Assembly: GCA_003427395.1 (NCBI GenBank)
Contig: BFEA01000048.1
Coordinates: 2,799,605-2,830,396, forward strand
Reading direction: 5' to 3'
Length of the DNA stretch: 30,792 nt
DNA from: Chara braunii
Lineage: Eukaryota > Streptophyta > Charophyceae > Charales > Characeae
Both the position numbers and the translations under genes were made by a program. Positions 20,201-29,896 of this stretch are shown here, in pieces; within the stretch, counting starts at the first letter, position 1, and the number at the start of each line of letters is the position of its first letter. The notes under the pieces were generated by a model. The model saw nothing but the letters and a program-made list of their open reading frames with translations, searched no databases and was not told the origin of the DNA.

Positions 20201-23200
20201 TGCACAAACATAAACGAAGCCAAGACCACACACCATGTTGGAAGCTGCACACCTCAACCGATAGCTTTTTGCCTCTCCCCTTCACCCTACCCCCAAAGTT
20301 CCCCCAAACACATGCCAACCACAATCGAGAAAAGATTTAAAAAAAAAAAGAACATTTGAAAAAGATTGTCTGGGTTGGTATATATAAAAATTTCCTTTTT
20401 TTATATTTTATATTCGTTAATCCATTTTGGTAAAGTAGCTATCAAAGATTTGAAAAACAATTGATTGTGCACAAGCTGCACTCCTTTTTTAACCCACCTT
20501 CTTTACAGGGTTGCTTTTTCCCGAGTTCAAAAGCAAGAATTGGTCGGCACACCCACCTTCTCCCACACGACGTATTGGTCCCCTGCTGGTTAATTTGAAG
20601 TTGGAACTCGTTTTTTGAGGGATTGAGAGCTCCATCTTCTAAATAGCATAAATTGGGTAAACATTGCAGTTTCTCTATGATCAAACAACCTAAAGCCCAC
20701 CCGTACAAAGAGCAGCAACAGAGACTACGGTACAACACATGACATGACCGCAGTTACCATTTCGTGGCATGTACCCTCGTGTCATGAGACCATACTGAAG
20801 TACCGTTTTCAATACTTTTTATCCCCTCAGAACAGACGTTCAATACGAAAAGCCCTGGGAAAAAGGAAGCCTCGAAATCCTTGCCAAGGCATACTTCAAA
20901 AAAAAAAAACTTCGTTCAGCATTTGAAGGAGAGAGAGAAGGAAAACCAGACCAGCCATTTGAAGGAGAAAGGCACAGGGAAAACCAGACCTGCCAGACCA
21001 AATCAAACAACACCAGACCAAGCGAACAAACACCCAGAGGTCCTTGGGCGATGCAACTCCCGAGAGTCGCCATCACATTACTGTGCAACCTCAGAAGTGT
21101 AGGGCACAAACCCGAGAGTCACCACACCGGAGAGAAACAACTTCAAATAACAACACAATGCACCAGGGAAATCAAAATCAACCAGGGTAGTCGGAAATCA
21201 ACCGATCCAACAAATAGAAAACAAGACTCAGTCAATGCACTGATCAACAGTTAAGATTGCAAGGAGGGCAGCACACGACGGAAGGTCCCTCCTTTTGCCC
21301 GCACACAATCGTGGGGAGAAGCCCACGGACGATGGAGGTCAAGAGAGAAGGGCAAAGACAACAAAGAAGGCTTAGGTATGATCAGCCAAAATGATAATAA
21401 TCACTCCTCCAATCTCGCCAACCCCAAAATACAATCTGAACCGGGAGGTTACCCTAAGATACTGTTAAACCACCAGTACACCCGGGCCCGGAGGCGTTGC
21501 ACTGCACGCCAAGCTTTTCCAAACCGCCAGTGGCATACATTTTTTCTCCACAAGGTTGGGACCATGTACTGGCAGTTTACAGAGACCCTAGGTCTGGAGC
21601 CAACAGGTTCCACAACTTGTCATAGAATTCAAATGGAACTTATGGAAGGCCATATGGGCCTCGACACCTACCCTTGGCCACGTTCTTCATTGTACCTCCA
21701 GCTAGGGTGATTGGTTGCTCCGATTGGTTGCTCCGATTGGTTGCTCCAATCTCTTTTCCTCCCATGAGGTGATGACACGGTGGGTCAAGGCCCAGAGGAT
21801 GGCTCTGATGGGTCTTCTCTGACATGAGAATGTCTCTCGTAAAAGATGCGGACATACTCACATATTGATTCAGAAGTGCAGGCTTTGGGGATGTTATTGT
21901 CAAAGGGATGAAAAGATGCGGACATACTCACATATTGATTCAGAAGTGCAAGCTTTGGGCATGCTATTGTCAAAGGGATGGACCAACTCCTCCATCCGTC
22001 TTCTTGTACTGTTGTTCATTTTGTCTTTGTATAGTATGTTGCCATTTTGTTGTCCGAACTTCGCCAATGCCGATCTGAGAAATGGAGAAATTCCACTTTT
22101 TTTTTTTTTGTTCTAACACTGTAACACAGACTAACAGAACAAGAAAACGGACATTTTGTCTTTGTATAGTATGTTGCCATTTTGCTGATCTGAGAAATGG
22201 AGAATTCTGAATTTCCAAATTTCCACTTTCTTTCTCTTCTTTCTTTTCTTTTAGATATCATCATTGATGATTGAACTGATCGGCCCCAGGCAATTCAGAA
22301 TGATTTCATTTCTTCATCTGAAGGCATCTGGATTCGAACTCCAGCCATTATCAAATATTTCAACAGTTCAGGGATGTACCAACTGAGCTAGGCCCATTGG
22401 TGAGAGAGATACTTTTTTTTTTTCTTTTTCTTTTTTTTGATAAAACCTTTCCATTCTGGGGAGCATCAGTCCGGTTCCTATTCCCCCGGCGAGTCAAAAT
22501 TGAATACAACATGAAAACACACACACACTTCCTTCCATATGGCCGAAGGACCCCTGATCAGCATTGATTGCTCCCCTGGAGGAGGATTTGACTGTCAGCT
22601 TCCGCTCCTAGTTGTGTATCCGAGTCTCTCCTCTCCCACTCATCCGACTCTCTGCTGTTACTCAACCAGATATTGCCTCTTCCTGAGCCTCTTGGCTTGG
22701 CAAGACCTCATTCCTGGGCCTGATACCACTTCTTCCATCTCAGCCTGTTATCTGTGAGGGTGGCGATCTTGCCCTTCAAGAGCCAGTCTCTCTGGAATGT
22801 GTGTCTCTTGCTTGCTCGACCTTCTGGTCTGTTTGCTCTGGAATGTGCGTCTCTTGCTTGCTCGACCTTCTGGTCTGTTTGATGGCAGCCGCTATCTTTG
22901 GCCATCTGCTTCGGATTTCAGTCTCCGCCATACTCAGCAGTAGAGACCACATTTCTTCTCGTGCCAACCCTGCTCCCTCAATTGTCACCGTGCATCTGCG
23001 TTTCCATATGACCCAAAGTGCCACTTCCCTGAGCAGATTGAACCAGACTTCCCTGCTGCCCTTGACGTTACTGGGGGTGTTAGTGAAGAGTAGGATAGGG
23101 GGATATTTGGAGGTGGTATTGCGAAGAGGATCGACCTAAGTTCCAGAACTTTGTTCCAAGAGAAAGAAGTGGGGTATTTCTTTGGGTACATTGTTGTTAC

Positions 23201-26200
23201 ACAGCATGCAGGATGCTGAGCTGTCTGGGTCTGAGTGTTTCCTTCTCTCGTGGAGCGATTGGTTGACCGGGAGGGCTGCTTGAGCTATGAGCCACTGCAT
23301 ACTACTGATTCTGATCGGTCTAATGAGAAGATATTTGGTCCATGGGATGACGAGGGAGGTCTCGGGGTCTAAGCGGAGGATGTTTCTCCACTTCATGACC
23401 AGCCTGGGGTTCGGATCTGTGGTCGGCAGTCCGAGGTCGTCGTACCCCAACTTTACATATCCACTCCTCTGGGTCGAATTCAAGCTCCTCGATTCTAGGG
23501 TCTCATAGTGACCTTAGTTCCAACTATAAACGCATAGAGAAACAACCAACCACAAAGTTTGACTTCTTGTAGCAAGATTTAGACAGTTAATGGGCATTTA
23601 ACACTGCGCAGAGTAGAATCCCGTGTGTGGTGTTTTCTCAAGGAAAAACAAAAGACAAAAAAGGAAAAGGGCAGTTCGCCGGCACCAACTAGTGAGCACT
23701 TGTGGGACGAACCTGCATCCATCTCTTAGTGGGTCAACAAACAGGCAATCCCGAGTTGGGCGCCCCGGAAGTCTTGCACGCAGTATTCTACCATCAGGCA
23801 AAACCAGCTTCCTCAGAACTCCGAAATCGTGGTTGCCAGGCTTGTCACTGCACACCACACAACCCCAGCCAAACGAGCCAGCCATATCCAAACAGCAGAG
23901 GACAATGCAGAGAGATAACACTGCCATATGAGCTCCACTCAGAGATGATCAATCGACAGGAAACCAGGAAAGGGAAAGAAATGCCGATTGGTAGGTGTGG
24001 CATAGTATTGCAATTTGGGCATGCGGACTGCTCGGAGCAAACAAACATTGACTGAAGGCGGAATTTCAGGTACCTGCAAGTGGGGAGACAAAGACATAGC
24101 AATGTTCTTGGACAAGGAAATAAGGGACTAGAGGGATGCACTTTAGCTATTTGCCGTCTTCCACCCTTTCAGGATAGAGGGTGGCTGGCATTTCAGGTAC
24201 CTGCAAGTGAGGAGACGATGTCGCAGCAACGAAAGAGAATGCACAAGCAAGGGAGGGTAACTGAAAATCGGCCCTCGATTCTGAAGGGTGGAAGGCAGCA
24301 AATAGCTAGCAAACAAGCAGAGAGATCACGAACGCCCAATCTATGCGATAGCCCAATGCTAAACAATTCCTTCTTTGAACAGGGGAAAAATAAAAAAATA
24401 CACATGCTGCATGTCCTCGACATGACCCGGTGGCACAAGATCATTAGTTTCCGTGTGCAGCTCTCCACAGCAGAATAATCCAAAACTGGGAAGAGAGAAG
24501 GCGATGAAAAAAGAGCCTTGCAGCTGGAAGTTAACCATTACCCCAATCCAAAAAAAACTGGGAAAAGAGATGGTGATGAAAAAAGGGCACTGTGGCTAGA
24601 AGGGAAGCAGCTCAACATTACCAAGTACTACGAGTAGTGAATTGGATCACACAAGGATCGGACAGATAAAAGCCGGTTGCTGATCATTACCTCACATACA
24701 CGGCACATCCTCCAATGGCTCGAGCAGCAGCATGAAACTCTGCAGCTGGATGATGACTCTGTTCAAAACGAAAAAGAAGTCGACTCAGCTCAGTTTTTCC
24801 CCAAGAGATATTGTTGCTTAGTTGGTAGAGTGCCTCACTTACACCGAGAGGGCCAGCGGTGCCTCACTAAGGCTCACTTACACCAAGAGGCCCAGCAGTG
24901 CCTCGCTTACACCAGAGGCCCAGCGGTTCAAGTCCGTCACCCAGATGGGAAAATACTAAAATACTTGGTTAGAGACTTGAGCGCTGGTCTGTAACAACAG
25001 AAGTCAAGGTTCAAATCCCATTTTCTTTTTTCCCTGAGGTATGGCTAAATCAAATACAACAAGATTGTATCATGGGTTCAAACTTCAAATCCCATTTCCT
25101 AAATTTGATTCTACGGTACTGCATAAATATTGTAGCCATCTTTTGAGAGGAAAAAAACAATCAAACAAACAGTTGGAGCATACCCCGAAGAGAACCCATC
25201 TATTTACAGAGAAAGTTCTGCGTTCACTCAGTATTCCCTAGCACCCTCACATTCTACTTTTCATGCTGATTGTCCTCAGATACAGCATCTTTCCATATTG
25301 TCTTTGACATCGCTGTATATATTTGGCATCTGAGAATCCTCTTTTATTCTTTGCCAAAAGACAGATGCCTTGAACCACCAGTACACAGCCCCAGCCTTGC
25401 TGAAAATGCAACTCGTCACCTACAAAAATTTCAGAGGCTCGGCCTACCGAACCACAACGGCTGGCAGCGCCAGCCCAAAAAGAAGGAAAGTGCGCCGGCT
25501 GGCGGTTCAGAAAAGTTTGGTGCACAGTAAGGCGCCTCCAGGCCCAGGTGTGTACTGGTGATTTAAACCACCAGTGCATTCGGACCTGGAGGCGCTCCAT
25601 TGTGTGCCAAGCTTTCCCAAACTGCCAGCAGCGCACTTTTTCCTTTTCGTGTTCACGCCATCGTCCATTGTGGTTCGGTGGGCCCGAGCCATGAAATTGT
25701 CTTCTGCAAGGCTGCGGCCATGTGCTGGTGGTTTAACCCTGTCCCTTAGCCCACCTCTAGGGAGTCCCATCATGCAGAGTCATTCCTCATATAGTTGCCA
25801 AGCATATGGTCTCTGAAGACCCTATTTCTCAGAACCCTCATTGTGTCAAACATAAAACAAGGCAATCCTATCATGCAGAGTCATTCCTTATGTCGTTGCT
25901 AAGCATATGGTCTCTGAAGACCCTATTGCTCACAATTCTCGTTGTGTCAAACATCAAAAAGCATTCCAAACAAGACAAACCATGTAACTGGTGGGCCAAG
26001 CACTGCAGAAATTGCCATCAAATGCTGCCTCACTCAAAGAGGCGTATGGTTGGCCCATCTCGCAGTGGTGACACAAAAGCTGTGCCACCTTCACCATGAA
26101 GCTAAGCAGGGACAGGAAACAAGGGGACAAACTTACATGAAACATGTCCCAGTCTGGCTGCATGAACTCTCCCAGGAAGAGACTGTTGTATGCAACCTGG

Positions 26201-29077
26201 CAAAAAAACACAACCGAACACCTCACTGATACATTAGCACCAAAATAAGGCCACAAGGCCAAAGACTGGGCGACAACAACCGTACCACGATCATGTTAGC
26301 AAGCCAAGGAGCTGGCAGAAGAAGCACCGAAGTAGCTGCATATTCTGCATGTCCTCTAAAAGGAGAATCACCACCACTTAGGCCGGACATGCCAAACCAT
26401 GCAAGCATGTCAGGCCAGTCAGAGAGATATCAGTGTAAACCATTGCAATGAGAGCAGAAGTAAAATGAACACTTGTCACACAGTAAAATGGGGCCAAAAC
26501 GGAAACAAACAAACTAACTCCAAAGCCTGACATTTGAACCACACCCAGCAAAGAAACGGCTCAGGGGAACAAACCGCATGGGGATTGTAGATATGAGCAT
26601 AATGAAAGACGGCCAGGACAGTGATTGCCAAGTAGGTTATAACCTGGAGGGAAAACTTCAAAACGAACAAACAGTACACATTCGGACAGATCGCATTTCA
26701 TTAACTGCAAAGCCAACAATAATAGCATAACATTCAGGTAGATCACGTTTCATTCACATGAAAAGATGAGAGAGAAAAACACATCATCCAATCTTTCTGG
26801 CACATGCCATGTTAAAGCAAACAAGCGATGGGATGGCTTCCCAAGCAGGGATGGTTGCATACGGTACACCACAAGTGAGTCCCCGCATGGGCCTACAGCA
26901 AAAGTGGGATAGCTCCGCAGAGGGAATGATAAGACAAGGTGCACCACAGGTGAGCCCATGCAGCAAAGCGGACACCTAACTGGATTATGTATAAAGATGT
27001 GTTTGGAGCTTGGAATCGGGATTGAGGGGAAGAGGGGGTAGGCAAGCATAGCCAATCAAACCACAAGGCCTTCAAAAGGTAGCAAGAATCTAAATTGAAG
27101 CAAACACTGCAAACCTCGACCGAGCAAAGAAGATGAACCACCGAGACTCCACAGCATGGGGGCATTTTCTTCGGAACAAAAAGCTTCAAACTTAGACTGA
27201 GAAAATAAGACGAACAACCAAAATTCCACAACATGGGGGTATTTTAATACTTTCTTTGGAACATCCGAAATCCCACACATAAGCACAGACAATCAGCGTG
27301 AAAGGAAGTCACAGGCAAAGTGCACAGCATTACTAACTCGGACATTTCTGAGAGAGTAAGAGGGCCTGGCAGAGAGGCAGATCACAAGAAGTGCACTGTA
27401 TAATATCATGATAAGCTATAAAATTTTTAAAAATGCCTAACCCCCTCACTGGACAACCAAATAATCATAAAAATTGATACCAGTGTCCAGAAAAATTTGT
27501 ATTTCTCTCAGTTCCCGAACAGGTGGTAATGGGCCTCGCTCCACCACTCTCAACTTCAGTGATTTTCAGGAGTGAGGCTCCAGTCCACCTACTCTCAATT
27601 TGCAACCCCAAAAAATTGATTGAGCGCCGTCAGAAGATTTTCATTCAAGCGGAATCGAAAATCAAGTCCTCGGCCTGCATGCCCTTGAAAGTTGACGGAA
27701 CTCGGCAGGACAACTTGGTCAGCCTCCAACTCCAAGAGTTGGCCACATGTTGGCACCCAGCTGTTAAGTTCTTTTTGTGCTCATCATGTGCTCAGAAAAT
27801 ACAAAAAAGAAAAAAAAAATGCAGAGAGCGAAAAAATCAAGAGTAGCCAAAGTGACAATACACAAACACGTTTCAACTTGAGAGTGGTGGGGCAGGACCC
27901 AATGTCATTCTCAAAAACTCGCATACACAACCATTCCAGGTTAGCGGTTCGAATCCCTTTATTCTCCTAGAGAAGATTTGTACTCGTTAGCCCTGACAAC
28001 TGAAAGGGACGCTCACAACAGCCAAAGCCAACACAGAGGGGGGCATGACTTCAATGACACAGCCGCTCTGGTGAACAGGAAGGAAAAGACGTAGTGCAGG
28101 GTAGTGGTAGGCAAGGAAAGGGTATTACAGAGCATATGTGGACAGTATGTGCTGCTGGATCGGATGGCCAGAAATCATCCGAAGCTCTCACTACAGCAGT
28201 TTGCTTTGCACTGCACCCACAGACAGCAGATTAACGGAACACACCACCAACAAGAATCACGATCAATCCGTTTTACATGCAATAATCGCATATTCCATGC
28301 ATTCAAGACCTGAAACAAGTACGCACCTCTCTACTGCCTTTTAGCCGGTACTGCATGCCAAAGCAAACACATTTAACAAATCCTCCAATAGACAGGTTCA
28401 TTTGCACTGGAAGTACAATAGGCATTCATACATGTACAACTTCCAGATAAAATGTTGGGCCATTTACAGATGTGCAACACTCAGATCGAATGTTACTAAA
28501 AAAAAAACAGTGTACCAAACCACAGCTTCTTTTCTCATGTCCATGGACATTGGCTCATTCACAGGGATGGAACAATGAATTCTCTGCAATTGCTTGGAAT
28601 ATCTGAATCTAACAAACTTGTGGATCGGATGGAACAATCAATTCTCTGCAATTGCTTAGAATATCTGAATCTAACAAACTTGTGGATCAAGCTGAACATC
28701 AAATAGCTGAACCAGTTTCAGGTCGACAGGAAGCCAATCACTATGCGACTCAATGTTTGGTTGTGAATAATCCCGTACCATTGTTCCAGACTATTCTTGG
28801 TTGTAAACAGCCTGATCAGCCCACTTCCAGTTTACATCACCCATACCGGGCTACTTTTCATTGAGAAGCAGATTGCTTCTGCCTATAACTTCATTATGGC
28901 ATGGCGGGGCGTCCCACACCATGCATGGGGTTCCAGACATCCCCTAGGCAGTCCCCTTCAACGGTCTAGGCCCTTTTTTCAGGCCCTCAACCCACCGAGA
29001 GAGCCTCAGCCATCATGAAGCCCCTAGCAGCACAATTGATCATTACGCCATGACTATCTCCAGTGCTGCACCAACCA

Positions 29078-29121
<44 letters not shown>

Positions 29122-29896
29122 GCACGCACGCATGCACGCACACACACACACACACACAAGCGTTCCCAGCTTCACTCGAATTGGACCTCCCTGATCCAGT
29201 TCAGGTTTTGAGTTTGACTTCAGGCATTCCGATGCTAAAAAATACTGCAGTGTACTAACACCTCATCAAGAAGAACAACTTTATCAGCCCTTTGCATGCA
29301 TCTGAAGGTTAACAAATTGAGAGGGGCCTAAAGTTTCAAAATAGTAACTTTCTATTCGAGGTGTCCTTTGACAAACTCGTCAGGAAACTTACATCAGGGC
29401 GGAACCCAACATAATGAATCAACTTTTGAAAATTTTGTCAAAATGTATTGGGACGGCTGTAAAGATAATCAGTTACGAGGCATACCTGTAGAGGCCATCT
29501 GTGTTATGGCTCATGCAGGCAATGCAGCCGTTATCAGGGAAATTTTGGCGGATAGACTCCTCCAGAGCTTTGTGATACATCTTTGTGATCTCAACACGTC
29601 CTCCAAACCCAGCCCCAAGGGTTTCCAGAATGTTCTGCACGTCCACTTTGACACCATCAACGCCAGAAGCTGCAAGGTAGGCATGCAACTGATTGAAGAA
29701 GTCAAACGCCTTCCCCGGATGCACAAGGCCCAGCCCATTGAGTGTCAAACTGTCCCCTGCCATATCTGGCTGGTTCACCAAGACTCCCGGAGAAGGGACT
29801 GGAAACTTCAATGAAGGGGTGTAGTGCTCCATCTCCACGGAGTTGGGGCAAACTCCTCCCCAATACCCGGTGAGAGCATGCCAAACATACACATAC
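16900..29896 (-). CDS. SIP1/RFS1-like glycoside hydrolase family 36 protein, C-terminal part, nine exons
   Basis: Member of the plant raffinose synthase/seed imbibition protein family, closest by motif to the seed imbibition 1 (RFS1) branch; members are annotated as galactinol-sucrose galactosyltransferases or alkaline alpha-galactosidases, usually cytosolic. Exons join 29896-29486, 28210-28129, 26196-26137, 24758-24691, 23847-23713, 20188-20128, 18996-18837, 17960-17872 and 17253-16900. All introns are GT-AG and every junction phase agrees. Key motifs: [25 protein letters not shown] (nucleophile Asp), [20 protein letters not shown] (acid/base Asp), [58 protein letters not shown] and [12 protein letters not shown]. 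These nine exons give about 473 residues against ~750-800 for the family, so the N-terminal third lies past 30792. No stop or frameshift is seen, so it is probably functional. Substrate specificity cannot be read from this part. Confidence 0.93.
17237..17394. repeat. 79-bp tandem duplication covering a splice acceptor
   Basis: Copies 17237-17315 and 17316-17394 share acacctggggcaacagcctg and the following intron sequence. The first holds the acceptor of the last exon; the second recreates it 79 nt upstream. A weaker third echo (gtagac...tatagcat) is near 17597. Confidence 0.95.
17254..17871 (-). other. Intron between exons ending 17872 and starting 17253
   Basis: 618 nt, GT-AG. Apart from the 79-bp duplication it consists largely of a second, older duplication: about 17390-17590 and 17630-17862 share atctggcccat, gcatatcagMtgatcacaca and cataacactcag. 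A 20-nt A run sits near 17714. Confidence 0.8.
17872..17960 (-). CDS. SIP1-like gene, exon (89 nt)
   Basis: Acceptor CTTTTATTGCAG, donor AAG|GTAGGG. The first two bases complete a Gly codon. It reads [20 protein letters not shown] then EVFTVAPTK, matching the family block GE-LP-PVSLKVLE-FTV-P near the C-terminal domain. Confidence 0.93.
17961..18836 (-). other. Intron (876 nt)
   Basis: Non-coding. It contains a T run near 18141-18154 and a purine-rich ggagggggaaggggaagggg stretch near 18608-18627. No mobile element recognised. Confidence 0.7.
18837..18996 (-). CDS. SIP1-like gene, exon (160 nt)
   Basis: Acceptor GGTTAACAG, donor GGAG|GTATTC; starts in phase 0 and leaves one base. It begins GSGWCR (completing the family's NCQGAGWC), then [20 protein letters not shown] and [16 protein letters not shown]. 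The family's usual Lys-rich loop after WC is shorter here. Confidence 0.93.
18997..20127 (-). other. Intron (1131 nt) with a 184-bp-offset duplication
   Basis: About 19557-19733 and 19741-19917 are diverged tandem copies sharing ccatgtccttctgcatgg, atggaatcctaccggctt and gtgctcccatctcccatctt. No coding frame is supported; the 137-codon open frame at 19469-19882 is simply the duplication read through. Confidence 0.8.
20128..20188 (-). CDS. SIP1-like gene, exon (61 nt)
   Basis: Acceptor AACATGCAG, donor CAG|GTGTGC. It completes a Ser codon and reads [26 protein letters not shown] and GAFNCQ are family-invariant, but the usual NKFTG is VNVAGG here. Confidence 0.93.
21464..21580. mobile_element. 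TTAA-bordered miniature element, copy A
   Basis: Left end GTTAAACCACCAGTAC, right end GTACTGGCAGTTTAC, imperfect inverted repeats. Its interior (ggaggcgttgcactgcacgc, then caagcttttcc and accgccag) matches copies B and C. The right border TTAC has drifted from TTAA. Confidence 0.7.
21841..21980. repeat. 70-bp tandem duplication
   Basis: 21841-21910 and 21911-21980 both run aaaagatgcggacatactca to gtcaaagggatg, with three or so substitutions. A weaker repeat pair (tttgtctttgtatagtatgt) with ~130-bp offset follows at 22019 and 22156. Confidence 0.95.
22255..22405 (-). mobile_element. tRNA-derived SINE-like repeat
   Basis: On the minus strand TAGCTCAGTTGGTAC (A-box-like) is followed 33 nt later by GGAGTTCGAATCC (B-box-like), as in tRNA-derived SINE heads. 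About 100 bases of unrelated body follow, ending in an A/G-rich tail (AAAAGAAAAGAAAGAAG). The ends do not form an acceptor stem and no standard anticodon arm folds, so it is not a working tRNA gene. Confidence 0.6.
22776..23510 (-). pseudogene. LINE (non-LTR retrotransposon) 3' remnant with zf-RVT domain
   Basis: Minus-strand frame from about 23505 to 22776 is open except for TAG at 23136-23138. It resembles the end of plant L1-type ORF2: the zinc-binding RT domain ([20 protein letters not shown], then [19 protein letters not shown] and KEIPHFFLL, in which the final Cys is replaced) and a tryptophan-rich tail ([16 protein letters not shown]). RT and endonuclease are absent, as expected of a 5'-truncated copy. 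A 46-bp tandem duplication (22790-22835/22836-22881) disrupts its 3' side. Confidence 0.75.
23713..23847 (-). CDS. SIP1-like gene, exon (135 nt)
   Basis: Acceptor GGTGTGCAG, donor GCAG|GTTCGT; phases 1 and 2 match its neighbours. It reads [19 protein letters not shown], then [19 protein letters not shown], nearly identical to the family consensus. Confidence 0.95.
23848..24690 (-). other. Intron (843 nt)
   Basis: Contains two copies of tttcaggtacctgcaagtg (24065 and 24193), an inverted pair (about 24146-24172 against 24285-24312, ...ctatttgccgtcttccaccc...), and a 72-bp tandem duplication (24483-24554/24555-24626, aaactgggaaRagagaWgg...). Confidence 0.8.
24691..24758 (-). CDS. SIP1-like gene, exon (68 nt)
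   Basis: Acceptor TTTGAACAG, donor GTGAG|GTAATG. It reads [20 protein letters not shown] then YV and two bases of Ser, the conserved block after DWDMFH. Confidence 0.95.
24805..24945 (+). repeat. tRNA-Val(UAC)-like sequence with triplicated anticodon arm
   Basis: A D-arm-like TTAGTTGGTAGAG (about 24818-24830) and a T-arm-like GCGGTTCAAGTCCG (24923-24936) flank three tandem units, 24831-24859, 24860-24898 and 24899-24926, each a version of tgcctcRcttacaccagaggcccagcgg. With a single unit the sequence resembles an organelle-type tRNA-Val whose loop contains TTACAC. It is a decayed tRNA or tRNA-derived retroposon, not a functional gene. Confidence 0.6.
24962..25020 (+). repeat. Second tRNA-like sequence
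   Basis: tacttggttagag at 24962-24974, then gcgctggtctgtaacaacag, then aaggttcaaatccca at 25006-25020, i.e. D-arm, anticodon-like and T-arm-like blocks in order. A T-rich stretch follows. It sits about 20 nt after the first tRNA-like unit, as in dimeric tRNA-derived repeats. Confidence 0.5.
25370..25566 (-). mobile_element. TTAA-bordered miniature element, copy C
   Basis: Ends TTGAACCACCAGTACAC at the left and GTGTACTGGTGATTTAA at the right, 17-bp inverted repeats with two differences. Its interior is homologous to copies A and B but inverted (ggcggttcagaaaagtttgg, ggcgcctccaggcc). It shares TTAA at 25563-25566 with copy B, giving a head-to-head pair. Confidence 0.75.
25563..25736 (+). mobile_element. 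TTAA-bordered miniature element, copy B
   Basis: Left end TTAAACCACCAGTGC, right end GTGCTGGTGGTTTAA. The first 12 bases are perfect inverted repeats including TTAA. The interior contains cctggaggcgctccattgtg and caagctttcccaaactgcc, shared with copy A. No coding capacity. Confidence 0.8.
25768..25966. repeat. 101-bp tandem duplication
   Basis: 25768-25868 and 25869-25966 share tcatgcagagtcattcct, aagcatatggtctctgaaga and gtgtcaaacat, with more substitutions than the 70- and 79-bp duplications. Confidence 0.93.
26137..26196 (-). CDS. SIP1-like gene, exon (60 nt)
   Basis: Acceptor TTTGCCAG, donor CAT|GTAAGT, both phase 0. It reads [20 protein letters not shown], matching the SIP1 consensus at essentially every position. 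Confidence 0.96.
26197..28128 (-). other. Intron (1932 nt)
   Basis: No coding frame supported. It has a diverged ~77-bp tandem duplication (about 27105-27258, with cacaRcatgggggYattttMt), and a weaker pair near 26845-26960 (ggtRcaccacaRgtgag). A B-box-like agcggttcgaatccc occurs at 27944 on the plus strand without a good A-box. Confidence 0.7.
28129..28210 (-). CDS. SIP1-like gene, exon (82 nt), acid/base Asp
   Basis: Acceptor TGGGTGCAG, donor TCT|GTAATA. It completes a Ser codon and reads [20 protein letters not shown] then HTVHICS. Codons for the two Asp of RASDDF are at 28177-28179 and 28174-28176; the R-x-x-D-D block carries the predicted acid/base. The family usually has IAS where this has ICS. 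Confidence 0.95.
28565..28688. repeat. 62-bp tandem duplication
   Basis: Both copies run ggatggaacaatSaattctc to aacaaacttgtggatc, with two or three differences. Confidence 0.95.
29081..29158. repeat. (CT)n(AC)n microsatellite
   Basis: CT run at about 29081-29097 changing to AC, interrupted by CGCACGCACGCATGCACGCA, then AC to 29158. Confidence 0.95.
29486..29896 (-). CDS. SIP1-like gene, exon (411 nt), catalytic nucleophile
   Basis: Longest exon found. Acceptor GTGTTATGCAG, donor TACAG|GTATGC, entering with one base of a codon and leaving two. It opens with [14 protein letters not shown], then [38 protein letters not shown] and [13 protein letters not shown]. The predicted nucleophile Asp of KVDV is codon 29641-29643. 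MEHY-PV-SPGV is distinctive of the SIP1 branch rather than raffinose or stachyose synthases proper. Confidence 0.95.

Larger units (their letters stand above)
20189..23712 (-). other. Largest intron (3524 nt), rich in mobile elements
   Basis: It carries a TTAA miniature element (21464-21580), three 14-bp units near 21711-21755, a 70-bp tandem duplication (21841-21980), a tRNA-like SINE head (22255-22405), and a minus-strand LINE 3' remnant (22776-23510) with its own 46-bp tandem duplication. It accounts for most of the transposon load of the gene. Confidence 0.85.
24759..26136 (-). other. Intron (1378 nt) with tRNA-like repeats and paired miniature elements
   Basis: It holds a tRNA-like dimer (24805-25020, on the plus strand), miniature elements C and B (25370-25736) and a 101-bp tandem duplication (25768-25966). 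No coding frame supported. Confidence 0.8.
28211..29485 (-). other. Intron (1275 nt)
   Basis: Contains a 62-bp tandem duplication (28565-28626/28627-28688) and a compound (CT)n(AC)n microsatellite (29081-29158). No gene on the plus strand is supported. Confidence 0.8.

Noticed and set aside
27880-27970. tRNA gene suggested by agcggttcgaatccc
   Set aside because: There is a B-box-like block only. No convincing A-box, acceptor stem or anticodon arm could be placed.
29368-29814. 148-codon plus-strand frame at the right side
   Set aside because: It is antisense to the best supported exon of the SIP1-like gene, whose minus-strand translation matches the family closely.
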